Positions 11,031-20,691 of a stretch of 64,000 nt of DNA are shown here, in pieces. The DNA comes from Dyella lutea (GTDB lineage Bacteria; Pseudomonadota; Gammaproteobacteria; Xanthomonadales; Rhodanobacteraceae), in contig NZ_JAMZEK010000001.1 of NCBI RefSeq assembly GCF_024158035.1, positions 716,001-780,000 of the forward strand. Direction: 5' to 3'. The notes under the pieces are model-generated. The model made no database searches and had not been told where the DNA came from. It was given only the letters and a program-made list of their open reading frames with translations. Each line of letters starts with the position of its first letter. Position 1 is the first letter of the stretch. The position numbers were made by a program, and so were the translations under genes.

Positions 11031-11948
11031 ATGGGCAAACTGCCGTTGGGGCTGCTCCAGCAGTTCGTGCTGGTCGCCAGGCTGGGCAACCTGTCGCGCG
11101 CCGCCGAACAGGCGAATCTCACGGTCAGCGCCCTCAGCCACCAGATGCGCCAGCTCGAGGAGCGGCTGGAACGCCGCCTGCTCGTGCGCGGGCCGCGCGG
11201 TGTGACGCTGACGGTGGACGGCCAGCGATTGCTCGAGGCCCTCGGCGAGCATTTCGATGGCATCGAGCGCGCGCTTGCACGGTTCCGGACGCCCCGCGAC
11301 CACGCCCTCCGGCTCAGCGCCAGCCCTGGCCTCATGTCGAGCTGGCTGGTGCCGCGATTGCCCCGACTGGTCGCGGCGCATCCGGAACTGGAGCTCAGCC
11401 TGCAGTCCGGCTCGGCCCTGGTGGACTTCGAGCGCGAGCCGGTCGACGCCGCCATGCGCTATGGCCGTGGAGAATGGGCCGGGCTGCACAGCGAGCGCCT
11501 GTTCGACGAATGGATCGCGCCCGTGGCGGCCCCCGAACTGGTGGCGCGGATGGCCGGCATGGACGTGCACGACCTGTCGCGCTGGCCGCTGCTCGGCGAT
11601 CCCAATCCAGCCAATCGCTGGCGCGAGTGGTTCGCCCACTACGGCGGCGAGCTGCCGCATCGCTACGTTGCGCACTTCGACAGCTTCGAGGCACAACGTC
11701 ATGCGGCGCTGGAGGGGCTGGGCGTCGCCATGGGCCGCATGGTGATGTCCAAGTCGCTGATCGACGCCGGGCGTCTGGTGGTCCTGGGCGAGCGCTACCT
11801 GCCGGTGCCGGATGCCTACTGGCTGGTGTATCCGCCGCGCTCGCTGGAGCATCGTGGCTTCGCCACATTCCGCGCGTGGCTGCTTGCCGAGGCGGACACG
11901 TACTGCCGCCAATTGCCCGGACCGCGCCCGGGCGACGGCGCCAGCTAG
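11031..11948 (+). CDS. LysR-family transcriptional regulator
   Basis: 305-residue DNA-binding regulator, closest in style to the GcvA/AmpR-like branch. The winged helix-turn-helix spans about residues 4-62 (LLQQFVLVARLGNLSRAAEQ onward, with SALSHQMRQLEERL as recognition region), followed by a substrate-binding-type effector domain from about residue 92. It begins with ATG at 11031 with no strong Shine-Dalgarno sequence. It is divergent from the 62-residue gene and lies upstream of xoxF in the same orientation, but a 307-base gap containing a sigma-54 promoter separates them, so it is not an obvious part of the xox operon. Confidence 0.92.
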   Translation: MGKLPLGLLQQFVLVARLGNLSRAAEQANLTVSALSHQMRQLEERLERRLLVRGPRGVTLTVDGQRLLEALGEHFDGIERALARFRTPRDHALRLSASPGLMSSWLVPRLPRLVAAHPELELSLQSGSALVDFEREPVDAAMRYGRGEWAGLHSERLFDEWIAPVAAPELVARMAGMDVHDLSRWPLLGDPNPANRWREWFAHYGGELPHRYVAHFDSFEAQRHAALEGLGVAMGRMVMSKSLIDAGRLVVLGERYLPVPDAYWLVYPPRSLEHRGFATFRAWLLAEADTYCRQLPGPRPGDGAS

Positions 11949-12053
11949 CCGATAGTCCGTATGCCCGGCCTCGCCGCCCGGCCGGTTGTGCATCCGCCGC
12001 AACGGCAGGCCGGCCCGGTGCGCTTGTCCCCCCAATGAGCCAAATCTGCAGCA

Positions 12054-12081
12054 GCGGGTGTTGCGGAATGAGCACACCCGC
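12054..12081. promoter_or_regulatory. Perfect 8-bp dyad, candidate activator site for xoxF
   Basis: GCGGGTGT-N12-ACACCCGC is an exact inverted repeat. It ends 83 bases upstream of the sigma-54 promoter at 12164, within the normal distance for an upstream activating sequence bound by a Fis-type sigma-54 activator. Such an activator is encoded at 20692-22641. The link between protein and site is inference. Confidence 0.5.
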
Positions 12082-12163
12082 CGTGGCGAGGGCCCCTGGC
12101 CGGCGATCGCGAACCGGTCGCAAGTGCATGAATCGACGATGGATTCGTCGGCCGCCCCGGAAG

Positions 12164-12179
12164 TGGCACGACGCCTGCA
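12164..12179 (+). promoter_or_regulatory. Sigma-54 (RpoN) promoter upstream of xoxF
   Basis: TGGCACG-ACGC-CTGCA matches the -24/-12 consensus TGGCACG-N4-TTGCA at every defined position but one, with GG and GC exactly ten bases apart. Transcription should begin near 12190, giving a leader of about 65 bases before the xoxF ATG at 12256. The rest of 11949-12255 holds the dyad at 12054-12081 and otherwise nothing I recognise. Confidence 0.65.
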
Positions 12180-12255
12180 GCGAACGGGCCACGCATTCCG
12201 GCGGCGGCGCCTCGGCGGCCCGCTCCGTTCCACGGCAGAGAAAAGGGAATCCACC

Positions 12256-14055
12256 ATGCGAAACCGTTTCGTTCGTTCCCGTCCATGGTCGATCGTGCTC
12301 GGGCTGGGACTGGGCCTGACCGCGGTCGGCGCCCTGGCCAATGACTCGCTGATGCAGATGGCAAAGGACCCCAACCAGTGGGTGATGCCGTCGGGCAGCT
12401 ACACCGCCCAGCGCTACAGCGCGCTGGACCAGATCACCACCGACAACGTGAAGAACCTGCACGTGGCCTGGACCATGTCCTCGGGCTCGCTGCGCGGCCA
12501 TGAGGGCCAGCCGCTGGTGGTCGGCAACATGCTGTACTTCGAGAGTTCCTACCCGAACCACGTCTACGCGGTGTCGCTGGACGACCCCGGCAAGATCGTC
12601 TGGAGCTTCACCCCGGACCAGAACAAGTTCGCGCCGTCGGTGGCCTGCTGCGACGTGGTCAACCGCGGCCCGGCCTACGGCGACGGGATGATTTTCGCCA
12701 ACGCGCTGGACGGCAATCTCTACGCGCTGGACGCCAAGACCGGCAAGGTGGTTTGGAAGGCCAAGAACGCCGACCCGATGATCGGCCAGACCCAGACCAT
12801 GGCGCCGATCGTGATCAAGGACAAGGTGATCACCGGCGTGTCCGGCGCCGAGTACGGCGTGCACGGCTACATCACTGCCAACGACATCAAGACCGGCAAG
12901 CAACTGTGGCGTGCCTACAGCACCGGGCCGGACGACCAGTTGATGTTCAACCCGAGGAAGACCATCGACGGCGCCACCCAGAAGCCGGTCGGCAAGGACT
13001 CCAGCCTGAAATCCTGGCAGGGCGACCAGTGGAAGCTCGGCGGCGGCACCACCTGGGGCTGGTACACCTACGATCCCAAGCTCAACCTGCTGTATTACGG
13101 CACCGGCAACCCCGGTACCTGGAACCCGACCCAGCGCCCCGGCGACAACAAGTACTCGATGTCGGTGATCGCGCGTAATCCGGACACCGGCGAGGCCAAG
13201 TGGGTGTTCCAGATGACCCCGCACGACGGCTGGGACTACGACGGCGTCAACGAAAGCATCCTCACCGACACCAAGATCGACGGCCGCACCGTGCCGACGC
13301 TCACCCACTTCGACCGCAACGGCTTCGCCTACGTGTGGGATCGCTCCAACGGCAAGCTGCTGGCGGCGCACAAGTTCGACCCGGTGGTGAACTGGGCTAC
13401 CGGCATCGACATGAAGACCGGCCGGCCGATGGTCGATCCGGCCAAGATGACCAAGGAAGGCGTCAACGTGAAGGACATCTGCCCGTCCTCGCAGGGCTCG
13501 AAGGACCAGCAGCCGGCCTCCTACGACCCGAACACCGGCCTGTTCTACGTGCCCACCAACCACGTCTGCATGGACTACCAGGCGTTCAACGTGAAGTACA
13601 AGGCCGGTTTCCCGTACGTCGGCGCGCTGGTGAACATGTATCCGGCCAACCACGGCGACGTGGGCGGACGCTTCATCGCCTTCGACGCGGCGACCGGCGA
13701 CACCAAGTGGGCGATCAACGACCGCTTCCAGGACTGGTCCGGCGTGCTCACCACCAAGGGCGGCCTGGCCTTCTACGGCACGCTGACCGGCTGGTTCCGC
13801 GCAGTCGACCTGAACACCGGCAAGGTGCTGTGGCAGTTCAAGTGCCCGTCCGGAATCATCGGCAACCCGATCACCTACACGCATGACGGCAAGCAGTACG
13901 TCGCGATCCTCAGCGGCGTTGGCGGCTGGGCGGCGATCGGCCTGTCGAACAACCTGACCAAGGCGACCGAGGGCCTCGGCGCGGTCGGCGCCACCGCCAC
14001 CCTCGGCGACTACACCAACCTCGGCGGCACCCTGATGGTGTTTGCCCTGAACTGA
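12256..14055 (+). CDS. xoxF: Lanthanide-dependent PQQ methanol dehydrogenase
   Basis: 599-residue periplasmic quinoprotein with an N-terminal signal peptide (residues about 1-28, ending VGALA). It oxidises methanol, and often formaldehyde, using PQQ and a lanthanide, passing electrons to cytochrome XoxG. The adjacent disulfide cysteines C131-C132 sit in VACCDVV. The active-site segment HDGWDYDGVN carries the catalytic Asp327 and, two residues later, Asp329; the second Asp is the lanthanide ligand diagnostic for XoxF and is Ala in calcium-dependent MxaF. Tryptophan-docking repeats of the eight-bladed propeller run throughout. First gene of xoxF-xoxJ-xoxG, behind a sigma-54 promoter. A different primary alcohol as substrate cannot be excluded. 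Confidence 0.96.
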   Translation: MRNRFVRSRPWSIVLGLGLGLTAVGALANDSLMQMAKDPNQWVMPSGSYTAQRYSALDQITTDNVKNLHVAWTMSSGSLRGHEGQPLVVGNMLYFESSYPNHVYAVSLDDPGKIVWSFTPDQNKFAPSVACCDVVNRGPAYGDGMIFANALDGNLYALDAKTGKVVWKAKNADPMIGQTQTMAPIVIKDKVITGVSGAEYGVHGYITANDIKTGKQLWRAYSTGPDDQLMFNPRKTIDGATQKPVGKDSSLKSWQGDQWKLGGGTTWGWYTYDPKLNLLYYGTGNPGTWNPTQRPGDNKYSMSVIARNPDTGEAKWVFQMTPHDGWDYDGVNESILTDTKIDGRTVPTLTHFDRNGFAYVWDRSNGKLLAAHKFDPVVNWATGIDMKTGRPMVDPAKMTKEGVNVKDICPSSQGSKDQQPASYDPNTGLFYVPTNHVCMDYQAFNVKYKAGFPYVGALVNMYPANHGDVGGRFIAFDAATGDTKWAINDRFQDWSGVLTTKGGLAFYGTLTGWFRAVDLNTGKVLWQFKCPSGIIGNPITYTHDGKQYVAILSGVGGWAAIGLSNNLTKATEGLGAVGATATLGDYTNLGGTLMVFALN

Positions 14056-14065
14056 TCCGCGAACC

Positions 14066-14097
14066 GGCGCCATGCCCCCGCAAGGGGGCGTGGCGCC
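14066..14097 (+). promoter_or_regulatory. Intercistronic hairpin with GCAA tetraloop between xoxF and xoxJ
   Basis: Arms 14066-14079 and 14084-14097 pair over 14 positions with one U-G wobble; the loop is GCAA, a stable GNRA tetraloop. No T-run follows, so it is more likely an mRNA-stabilising or attenuating element than a full terminator. It would let xoxF message outlast or outnumber xoxJ and xoxG message. Confidence 0.6.
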
Positions 14098-14125
14098 ACC
14101 GTGTCCATACCGCCGGGAGACCGCC

Positions 14126-14959
14126 ATGAGCACCTGCAAGCCCATCTTCCTCGCCGCCGGCATGCTGGTGCTGCTGGCTGCTGCCGTGCCGGCCCATGCC
14201 GGCGGCCAGCTCAAGGTCTGCGCCGATCCCGACTACCTGCCGTACTCCAACCAGGCCGGCCAGGGTTTCGAGAACGCCGTCGCGCAGTACGTGGCCAAGG
14301 AGCTGGGTGCCACCGTCGACTACACCTGGGCCGACTCGCGCGGTCACGGCGGCTACTCCGAGTGGCTGGCGCGCAACCTCGACAACGGGCACTGCGACGT
14401 GGTGATGAGCATGCCGTACGGCAACCAGGAGGAACTCACCACCGATCCCTACTACGTGTCCTCGTACGTGTTCGTGTTCAAGAAGGACAAGGGTTACGAC
14501 CTCGCCGACCTCAACTCGCCGGACCTGCACAAGCTGAAGATCGGCTTCGAGTCCGACACGCCGGTGGAAGCGGGCCTGCAGCTGCGCGGCATGGTGCAGG
14601 CCGCCAAGGCCTATGACGTCGGCGGCAAGAGCGGGGTCTCGCCGCGCAGCGTGCTGGACGACCTGGAGAGCGGAAAGATCGACGTGATGATCACCTGGCA
14701 ACCGGCGATCGGTGCCTTTCTCAAGGACTATCCCGACCTGACCACGGTGACCCTGCCCAACTCGCGCGCCACCGGATCACCGGAGATGTACACCTTCCCG
14801 ATGTCGATGGCGGTGCGCCAGGGCGACACCGCGCTCAAGCAGCGGCTGGACCGGCTGATCAAGGCCCACGACGGCGAGCTGAAGGCGATCCTGCGCCAGC
14901 ACGGTGTGGAGACGCATCCCGAGCCTGCCGCCGGCATGGATGGCATGGCCAACCTCTGA
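14126..14959 (+). CDS. xoxJ: Periplasmic solute-binding-like protein of methanol oxidation
   Basis: 277-residue exported protein with the fold of family 3 solute-binding proteins: signal peptide MSTCKPIFLAAGMLVLLAAA, mature start near AGGQLKVCADPDYLPYSN. XoxJ/MxaJ homologues accompany PQQ methanol dehydrogenases and are thought to help assemble or activate the enzyme rather than to transport solutes. The start at 14126 follows CGGGAGA by about seven bases. It lies 70 bases after xoxF, separated by a stable hairpin, and 31 bases before xoxG. The order F-J-G differs from the more usual F-G-J. Confidence 0.9.
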   Translation: MSTCKPIFLAAGMLVLLAAAVPAHAGGQLKVCADPDYLPYSNQAGQGFENAVAQYVAKELGATVDYTWADSRGHGGYSEWLARNLDNGHCDVVMSMPYGNQEELTTDPYYVSSYVFVFKKDKGYDLADLNSPDLHKLKIGFESDTPVEAGLQLRGMVQAAKAYDVGGKSGVSPRSVLDDLESGKIDVMITWQPAIGAFLKDYPDLTTVTLPNSRATGSPEMYTFPMSMAVRQGDTALKQRLDRLIKAHDGELKAILRQHGVETHPEPAAGMDGMANL

Positions 14960-14990
14960 TCCCCTTTCCCGCCCGATGGAGCCCGTGCCC

Positions 14991-15755
14991 ATGCATCGTC
15001 CCCTGCTGCGCTGTCTGTCCCTGCTCGGCCTCGCCCTTGGCCTGGCCGCACCGCTGGTCGCCCGTGCGGGGGACGGGGGCATGCCGTCGGGAGAGGCCAA
15101 GGCGCGTGCCAGCAACTGCTTCGCCTGCCATGCGATCGACCACAAGCTGGTCGGCCCCGCCTACGACGCGGTGGCCGACCGCTATCGGGGCAAGGGTGCG
15201 GCGACCGTCGCGATGCTGGTGAAGAAGATCAAGGAGGGCGGTTCGGGCAACTGGGGCGACATCGCGATGACGGCCCATCCGGAGCTCAGCGATGCGGACA
15301 TTACCGAGATGGTGCACTGGATCCTCTCGCTGCACGGGCAGTCGTCCGAAGCCAAGGCCAACCAGCCGGCCGCGACAGCGCAGGAGAGCCACTCCTACAA
15401 GACCCCCGACGGCAAGTCGGTGACGACCGACTTCGCCGTGTTCACCGGGGCTGACCAGAAGCAGGTGACCGACACCGTGTTCCACGGCTACGAGCAGTAC
15501 AACTCGTACTGCTTCCGCTGCCACGGCGGCGACGCGATCGGCGGCGAGTACGCGCCGGACCTGCGCAAGTCGCTGGAAGGCGGCATGACCTGGCAGCAGT
15601 TCCTCAGCACGGCGATGGCCGGGCGGCAGGCCAAGGGCATGCCGTCGTGGGCCGGCTTCTTCGAGGAGAAGGACATCCGCGCGATCTACGACTACATCAA
15701 GGCGCGCCAGCTCGACCTGGTATCGCCGGGCCGTCCGCCCAGTGCGCAGGACTGA
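14991..15755 (+). CDS. xoxG: Two-haem cytochrome c, electron acceptor of XoxF (fused XoxG)
   Basis: 254-residue periplasmic cytochrome with signal peptide (MHRPLLRCLSLLGLALGLAA, cleavage near ARA). Two class I haem domains are visible. The first, C43-F-A-C46-H47 with likely axial M93 in GNWGDIAMTAHP, resembles small cytochrome c551/c552. The second, C174-F-R-C177-H178 with likely axial M217 in AKGMPSW, resembles XoxG/MxaG (HGYEQYNSYCFRCHG). A flexible Ala/Gln/Ser linker (about 117-135) joins them. Known XoxG proteins are usually single-haem, so this looks like XoxG fused to its downstream electron carrier. The ATG at 14991 has GGAG nine bases upstream; earlier in-frame starts lack support. 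Confidence 0.88.
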   Translation: MHRPLLRCLSLLGLALGLAAPLVARAGDGGMPSGEAKARASNCFACHAIDHKLVGPAYDAVADRYRGKGAATVAMLVKKIKEGGSGNWGDIAMTAHPELSDADITEMVHWILSLHGQSSEAKANQPAATAQESHSYKTPDGKSVTTDFAVFTGADQKQVTDTVFHGYEQYNSYCFRCHGGDAIGGEYAPDLRKSLEGGMTWQQFLSTAMAGRQAKGMPSWAGFFEEKDIRAIYDYIKARQLDLVSPGRPPSAQD

Positions 15756-16949
<1,194 letters not shown>

Positions 16950-16956
16950 GTCGACC

Positions 16957-17463
16957 ATGTACGGCATCGTCGCCCTCGTCGTCTTCGCGCTGCTTGCTTC
17001 GCTGGCGGTGGCGACGGCGGACGGTGCGACGGTGCCGTCGCTGTTGCTGCCGGCGGTGGAGCTGGTGGAGCTGGCGCCGCCGGACCAGCGCTACGACCAG
17101 CGCGAGGATGCGGCCCGCGTGGCGATGCTCGGCGCGCAGCTGCGCCGGGCGCTGGCCGCCTCGCCGCGCTACCGCCTGCTCGACGCCACCGCGATGGCCC
17201 GGCCGCCGTACCGCTACCTGGACTGCAAGGCCTGCATGGCCGACTGGGCCCGACGGCAGGGCGCCGACTTCGTGCTGGTCACCTGGGTGCAGAAGGAGAG
17301 CCGGCTGATCCTGATGATCAACATGGCGCTGATCGATGTCGCCCATCCGGACCGCCCGGCCGCCGGCGGTTCGATCGACCTGCGCGGCGACACCGACGCC
17401 ACCTGGCTGGCCGGTGCCAGTCAGTTGCTCGAACGCACGGCGGGAGTGTCCCTGCCGCCCTGA
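16957..17463 (+). CDS. DUF2380-like exported protein of the methanol locus
   Basis: 168-residue protein with a signal peptide ([22 protein letters not shown]) that starts seven bases after the frmA stop. The body ([23 protein letters not shown], then [30 protein letters not shown]) resembles the DUF2380/DUF3280 proteins often found beside PQQ alcohol dehydrogenase genes. It has a CKAC cysteine pair near residues 89-92. Its biochemical role is not known; conserved placement suggests a periplasmic accessory role in alcohol oxidation. The family assignment is from recall of the pattern, not a search. Confidence 0.7.
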   Translation: MYGIVALVVFALLASLAVATADGATVPSLLLPAVELVELAPPDQRYDQREDAARVAMLGAQLRRALAASPRYRLLDATAMARPPYRYLDCKACMADWARRQGADFVLVTWVQKESRLILMINMALIDVAHPDRPAAGGSIDLRGDTDATWLAGASQLLERTAGVSLPP

Positions 17464-17554
17464 CACCGCTTTCCGTTCCACGCACCCCGCGGCCGTCGGC
17501 ATCGCCCGCCCGCGCTCCTGCCGTCGTCACCCACGCTCATCTGGAGGTCACATC

Positions 17555-18136
17555 ATGGCAAGCGTAACGATCCATCCCGCCGTCGATCACGGCGTCAAAC
17601 CCGGCAAGGACGGTTTCGGCGGAGGCACGCTCACTTGCCTGTGCGCGGACAAGCCGGTGAAGGTGAAGGTCGGTGCGCAGACCGCGCACAACCATGTCTG
17701 CGGCTGCAGCAAGTGCTGGAAGCCGAAGGGTGCGGTGTTCGCGCAGATCGCGGTGGTCGGCCGCGACAAGGTCGTGGTGCTGGAGAACGGCGACAAGCTC
17801 GGCATCGTCGACGCCAGCGCGGCGATCGAGCGCCACGCCTGCAAGGTCTGCGGCACCCACATGATCGGCCGCATCGAGAACAAGGACCATCCGTTCTACG
17901 GGCTGGACTTCGTGCACACCGAACTGTCGAAGGAAGAGGGCTGGGCGGCGCCGGGCTTCGCCGCCTTCGTCTCCTCGATCATCGAGTCCGGCTACAACCC
18001 GGCCGGCATGGATGCGGTACGCGCACGCCTCAACGAGCTGGGCCTGCCGCCGTACGACTGCCTGTCGCCGCCGCTGATGGACGCCATCGCCACGCATACG
18101 GCCAAGGCCAAAGGCACGCTGTACAAGGGAGCGTGA
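17555..18136 (+). CDS. gfa: S-(hydroxymethyl)glutathione synthase
   Basis: 193-residue glutathione-dependent formaldehyde-activating enzyme that speeds condensation of formaldehyde with glutathione, feeding FrmA. Zinc-binding cysteines typical of the Gfa family are visible: CLC near 28-30, CGCSKCW near 49-55 and CKVCGTH near 94-100. The full-length frame extends upstream, but the ATG at 17555 has GGAGG seven bases before it and gives the standard N-terminus [17 protein letters not shown]. It completes the cytoplasmic formaldehyde-to-S-formylglutathione step in this operon; the S-formylglutathione hydrolase gene is not in the window. Confidence 0.94.
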   Translation: MASVTIHPAVDHGVKPGKDGFGGGTLTCLCADKPVKVKVGAQTAHNHVCGCSKCWKPKGAVFAQIAVVGRDKVVVLENGDKLGIVDASAAIERHACKVCGTHMIGRIENKDHPFYGLDFVHTELSKEEGWAAPGFAAFVSSIIESGYNPAGMDAVRARLNELGLPPYDCLSPPLMDAIATHTAKAKGTLYKGA

Positions 18137-18164
18137 GTCGCACCGCGTGCGGCGGGTCGTTCGA

Positions 18165-18179
18165 CCAAGGTCGCCTTGG
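18165..18179. promoter_or_regulatory. Inverted repeat between gfa and the TonB receptor gene
   Basis: CCAAGG-TCG-CCTTGG is a perfect 6-bp dyad, 29 bases after the gfa stop and 64 bases before the receptor ATG. It might be a small operator for the receptor gene or a weak transcript-end hairpin; no T-run follows. Confidence 0.3.
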
Positions 18180-18242
18180 GCGAGCGGCCGGGCGGTTGGG
18201 ATGATCGGCACCCGGACCCTCGCCGAACGGAATGCCCCGCCC

Positions 18243-20678
18243 ATGTCGAGCCGTCGCATCACATGGACGTGTGTCGCCGCCCGCCGCGCATGGAACGCCG
18301 CAGGGCGCTTGGGGCTGGCCGCGCTCTGCCTGGCGGCCAGCCCGCGCGCCCTGGCCGATCGCCCGGTCAAGCAGTTCCACGAAGTGAAGGTGATCGCGAT
18401 CGCGCCGCTGCCCGGCTTCGAGGTGCCGCCGCTGCAGATTCCGCTCAACGTGCAGAGCGCGCAGGCCGACGACATGGCGCAGCTGCACGGGCAGGCGGTC
18501 ACCGGCCTGCTGGAGGCGAATTTCCAGGGCGTGAGCCTGACCCAGTCGCAGGGCAACCCGTGGCAGGCCAACCTGATCTTCCACGGCTACACGCTGTCGC
18601 CGCTGCTCGGTTCGCCGTCGGGCATCTCGGTGTACTTCGACGGCGTGCGCCAGAACGAGCCGTTCGCCGAGACGATGAACTGGGAGTCGATCCCCGACTT
18701 TGCCGTGCGCGACGTCGAGCTGGTGCCCGGCTCCAACCCGCTGTACGGCCTGAACACGCTGGCCGGTGCGCTGCTGGTGACCAGCAAGAGCGGCTTCACC
18801 GATCCGGGCGGCACGGTGGATGTCTCCGGCGGCTCGTGGGGACGGCTCCAGTCCGATGCCAGCTTCGGCGCGCATGGCCGCGCCGGGGCGATCTTCGTCG
18901 GTGCGGCGAACGACTACGAGCGCGGCTGGCGCGAGTATTCGCCCAGTCGTGTGCAGCAGGCCTTCGTGCGCGGCGACTGGCGGCCGGACGAGAACACATC
19001 GCTGATGCTCAGCTACACCGGCACGGCCGGACGCCTGTCGGGCACGCAGTCCCTGCCGGTGGAATGGATCGATACGCCGAAGGCCGGCTTCACCTGGCCG
19101 GACCACTTCCGCAACCGCCTCAATGCATTCACCGCGCAGGGGACGCATGAGCTCGGCGCCGACTGGGCGGTGCAGGCGAACGGCTATCTGCGCCTGTCGC
19201 GCAGCAGCAGCTTCAATTCCAACACCAACGACTTCGCCGCCTACGATCCGGCGGCGGACGGGCCGCTCGGTTACGCGGTCGACGGCGCCTACGACCCGGC
19301 CTCGGTCGGCCAGTTCTGGTACGCCGGGGTGAGCCCGGCGTACGACCCGGCGAACCCGCAGGCGACGATCAACAACGTGCCGGCCAGCAATGTGCTCGGC
19401 CAGGTGCACACGCGCGGCTATGGCTTTTCGCTGCAGGCGGTGGACGGCGCGGCATTCGCCGGTCACGACAACCAGCTCACCGTCGGCGTGAGCCTGGATG
19501 CGGGCGCCAGCGATTTCACCCAGTTCGCCCAACCGGCCTATTTTCCGCTCGACCCGGCGCGGCGCGGCGAGGCGATCGGGCTGGCGCCGTTCGCGCTCGA
19601 TCCGCTGACGAATGCCGGTGCGACCAACCGCAGCATCGGCGTGTACGCGATGGACGTGTTCGCGCTCACGCCGGCGGTGCACGTCAGTGCTGGCGGCCGC
19701 TACAACCTCAGCCGGCTGGCAGTGACCGACCGCTCCGGCGCAGAGCCTGACATCAACGGTCGCCAGCGCTTCCACCGTTTCAACCCGAGCCTCGGCGTCA
19801 CCTGGAACCCGTCACCGGCGTTCGGCCTCTACGCGAACTACGACGAGGGCATGCGCACGCCCACGCCGATCGAGTTCGAATGCGCCGACCCGGCGGCCCC
19901 CTGCGCGCTGCCCAACGACCTCACCGGCGATCCGCCGCTCAGGCCGGTGGTGGTGCGCACGCTGAGCGGTGGCCTGCGCGGCAGCACCGCCGACGGCCGG
20001 TTGCGCTGGAACGTGTCGCCCTACCTGAGCCGGGCCAGCGACGACATCCTCACCGTGTTCACCGGCGGCAGCTCGCAGGGCTACTTCGCCAACGTGCCGG
20101 GCACGCGCCGGCGCGGCATCGACCTGGGGCTGGGCGGCGAACGCGGCCGGCTGGAGTGGCAGGCCAACCTCAGCCTGGTGCGGGCCACCTACGACGCGTC
20201 GTTCGAGACGGTCAGCGGCGCCAACTCCAGTGCCGATGCCGGGGGAGTGATCCGGGTGCGCCGCGGCGACCGCCTGCCCGGCGTACCGGAGCGCTTGCTG
20301 AACCTGTCGGGCGAATACCGGCTGACATCGCGGTGGTCGTTCGGCGCCAACCTGCGCGCGTACTCCGGGCAGTTCGTGGTGGGCGACGAGAACAACGCCG
20401 ACCGCCACGGTGCGCTGCCGGGCTACGGCGTGGTCGCGCTGGACCTGCATTACCGGCCGAGCCGCGCGCTGGCGTTCTTCGCCAGCGTCGACAACCTGTT
20501 CGATCGCCGCTACGTCAACGGGGGCCTGCTCAGTACCAACGTGTTCGACACGCCGAACCGGCTGATCGACACCACCGGTCCGGGCACGCCTACGCTGTTC
20601 GTGGCGCCGGGCGCGCCGCGCTCGTTCCTGCTCGGGGTGAGCTACGCCTTCGGCGGCGCGGCCGCGGACGACGACTGA
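18243..20678 (+). CDS. TonB-dependent outer-membrane receptor, candidate lanthanophore receptor
   Basis: 811-residue outer-membrane protein with a signal peptide ending SPRALA, a plug domain (about residues 60-185, with LVPGSNPLYGLNTLAGALLV) and a long beta-barrel that ends in an aromatic strand (FLLGVSYAF) plus a short acidic tail. TonB receptors import scarce metals bound to chelators, using the TonB-ExbBD system. Its place between the XoxF/formaldehyde genes and the sigma-54 activator suggests uptake of a lanthanide chelate, as for LutH/LanA-type receptors; that is inference. The ATG at 18243 is chosen over 18201 because it gives a clean signal peptide. It ends 13 bases from the convergent regulator. 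Confidence 0.85.
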   Translation: MSSRRITWTCVAARRAWNAAGRLGLAALCLAASPRALADRPVKQFHEVKVIAIAPLPGFEVPPLQIPLNVQSAQADDMAQLHGQAVTGLLEANFQGVSLTQSQGNPWQANLIFHGYTLSPLLGSPSGISVYFDGVRQNEPFAETMNWESIPDFAVRDVELVPGSNPLYGLNTLAGALLVTSKSGFTDPGGTVDVSGGSWGRLQSDASFGAHGRAGAIFVGAANDYERGWREYSPSRVQQAFVRGDWRPDENTSLMLSYTGTAGRLSGTQSLPVEWIDTPKAGFTWPDHFRNRLNAFTAQGTHELGADWAVQANGYLRLSRSSSFNSNTNDFAAYDPAADGPLGYAVDGAYDPASVGQFWYAGVSPAYDPANPQATINNVPASNVLGQVHTRGYGFSLQAVDGAAFAGHDNQLTVGVSLDAGASDFTQFAQPAYFPLDPARRGEAIGLAPFALDPLTNAGATNRSIGVYAMDVFALTPAVHVSAGGRYNLSRLAVTDRSGAEPDINGRQRFHRFNPSLGVTWNPSPAFGLYANYDEGMRTPTPIEFECADPAAPCALPNDLTGDPPLRPVVVRTLSGGLRGSTADGRLRWNVSPYLSRASDDILTVFTGGSSQGYFANVPGTRRRGIDLGLGGERGRLEWQANLSLVRATYDASFETVSGANSSADAGGVIRVRRGDRLPGVPERLLNLSGEYRLTSRWSFGANLRAYSGQFVVGDENNADRHGALPGYGVVALDLHYRPSRALAFFASVDNLFDRRYVNGGLLSTNVFDTPNRLIDTTGPGTPTLFVAPGAPRSFLLGVSYAFGGAAADDD

Positions 20679-20691
20679 GCGCGCCAGGCGT

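Noticed and set aside
11395-14214. Minus-strand open frame of 939 codons opposite xoxF
   Set aside because: Antisense of xoxF; no recognisable domain, third-position GC effect.
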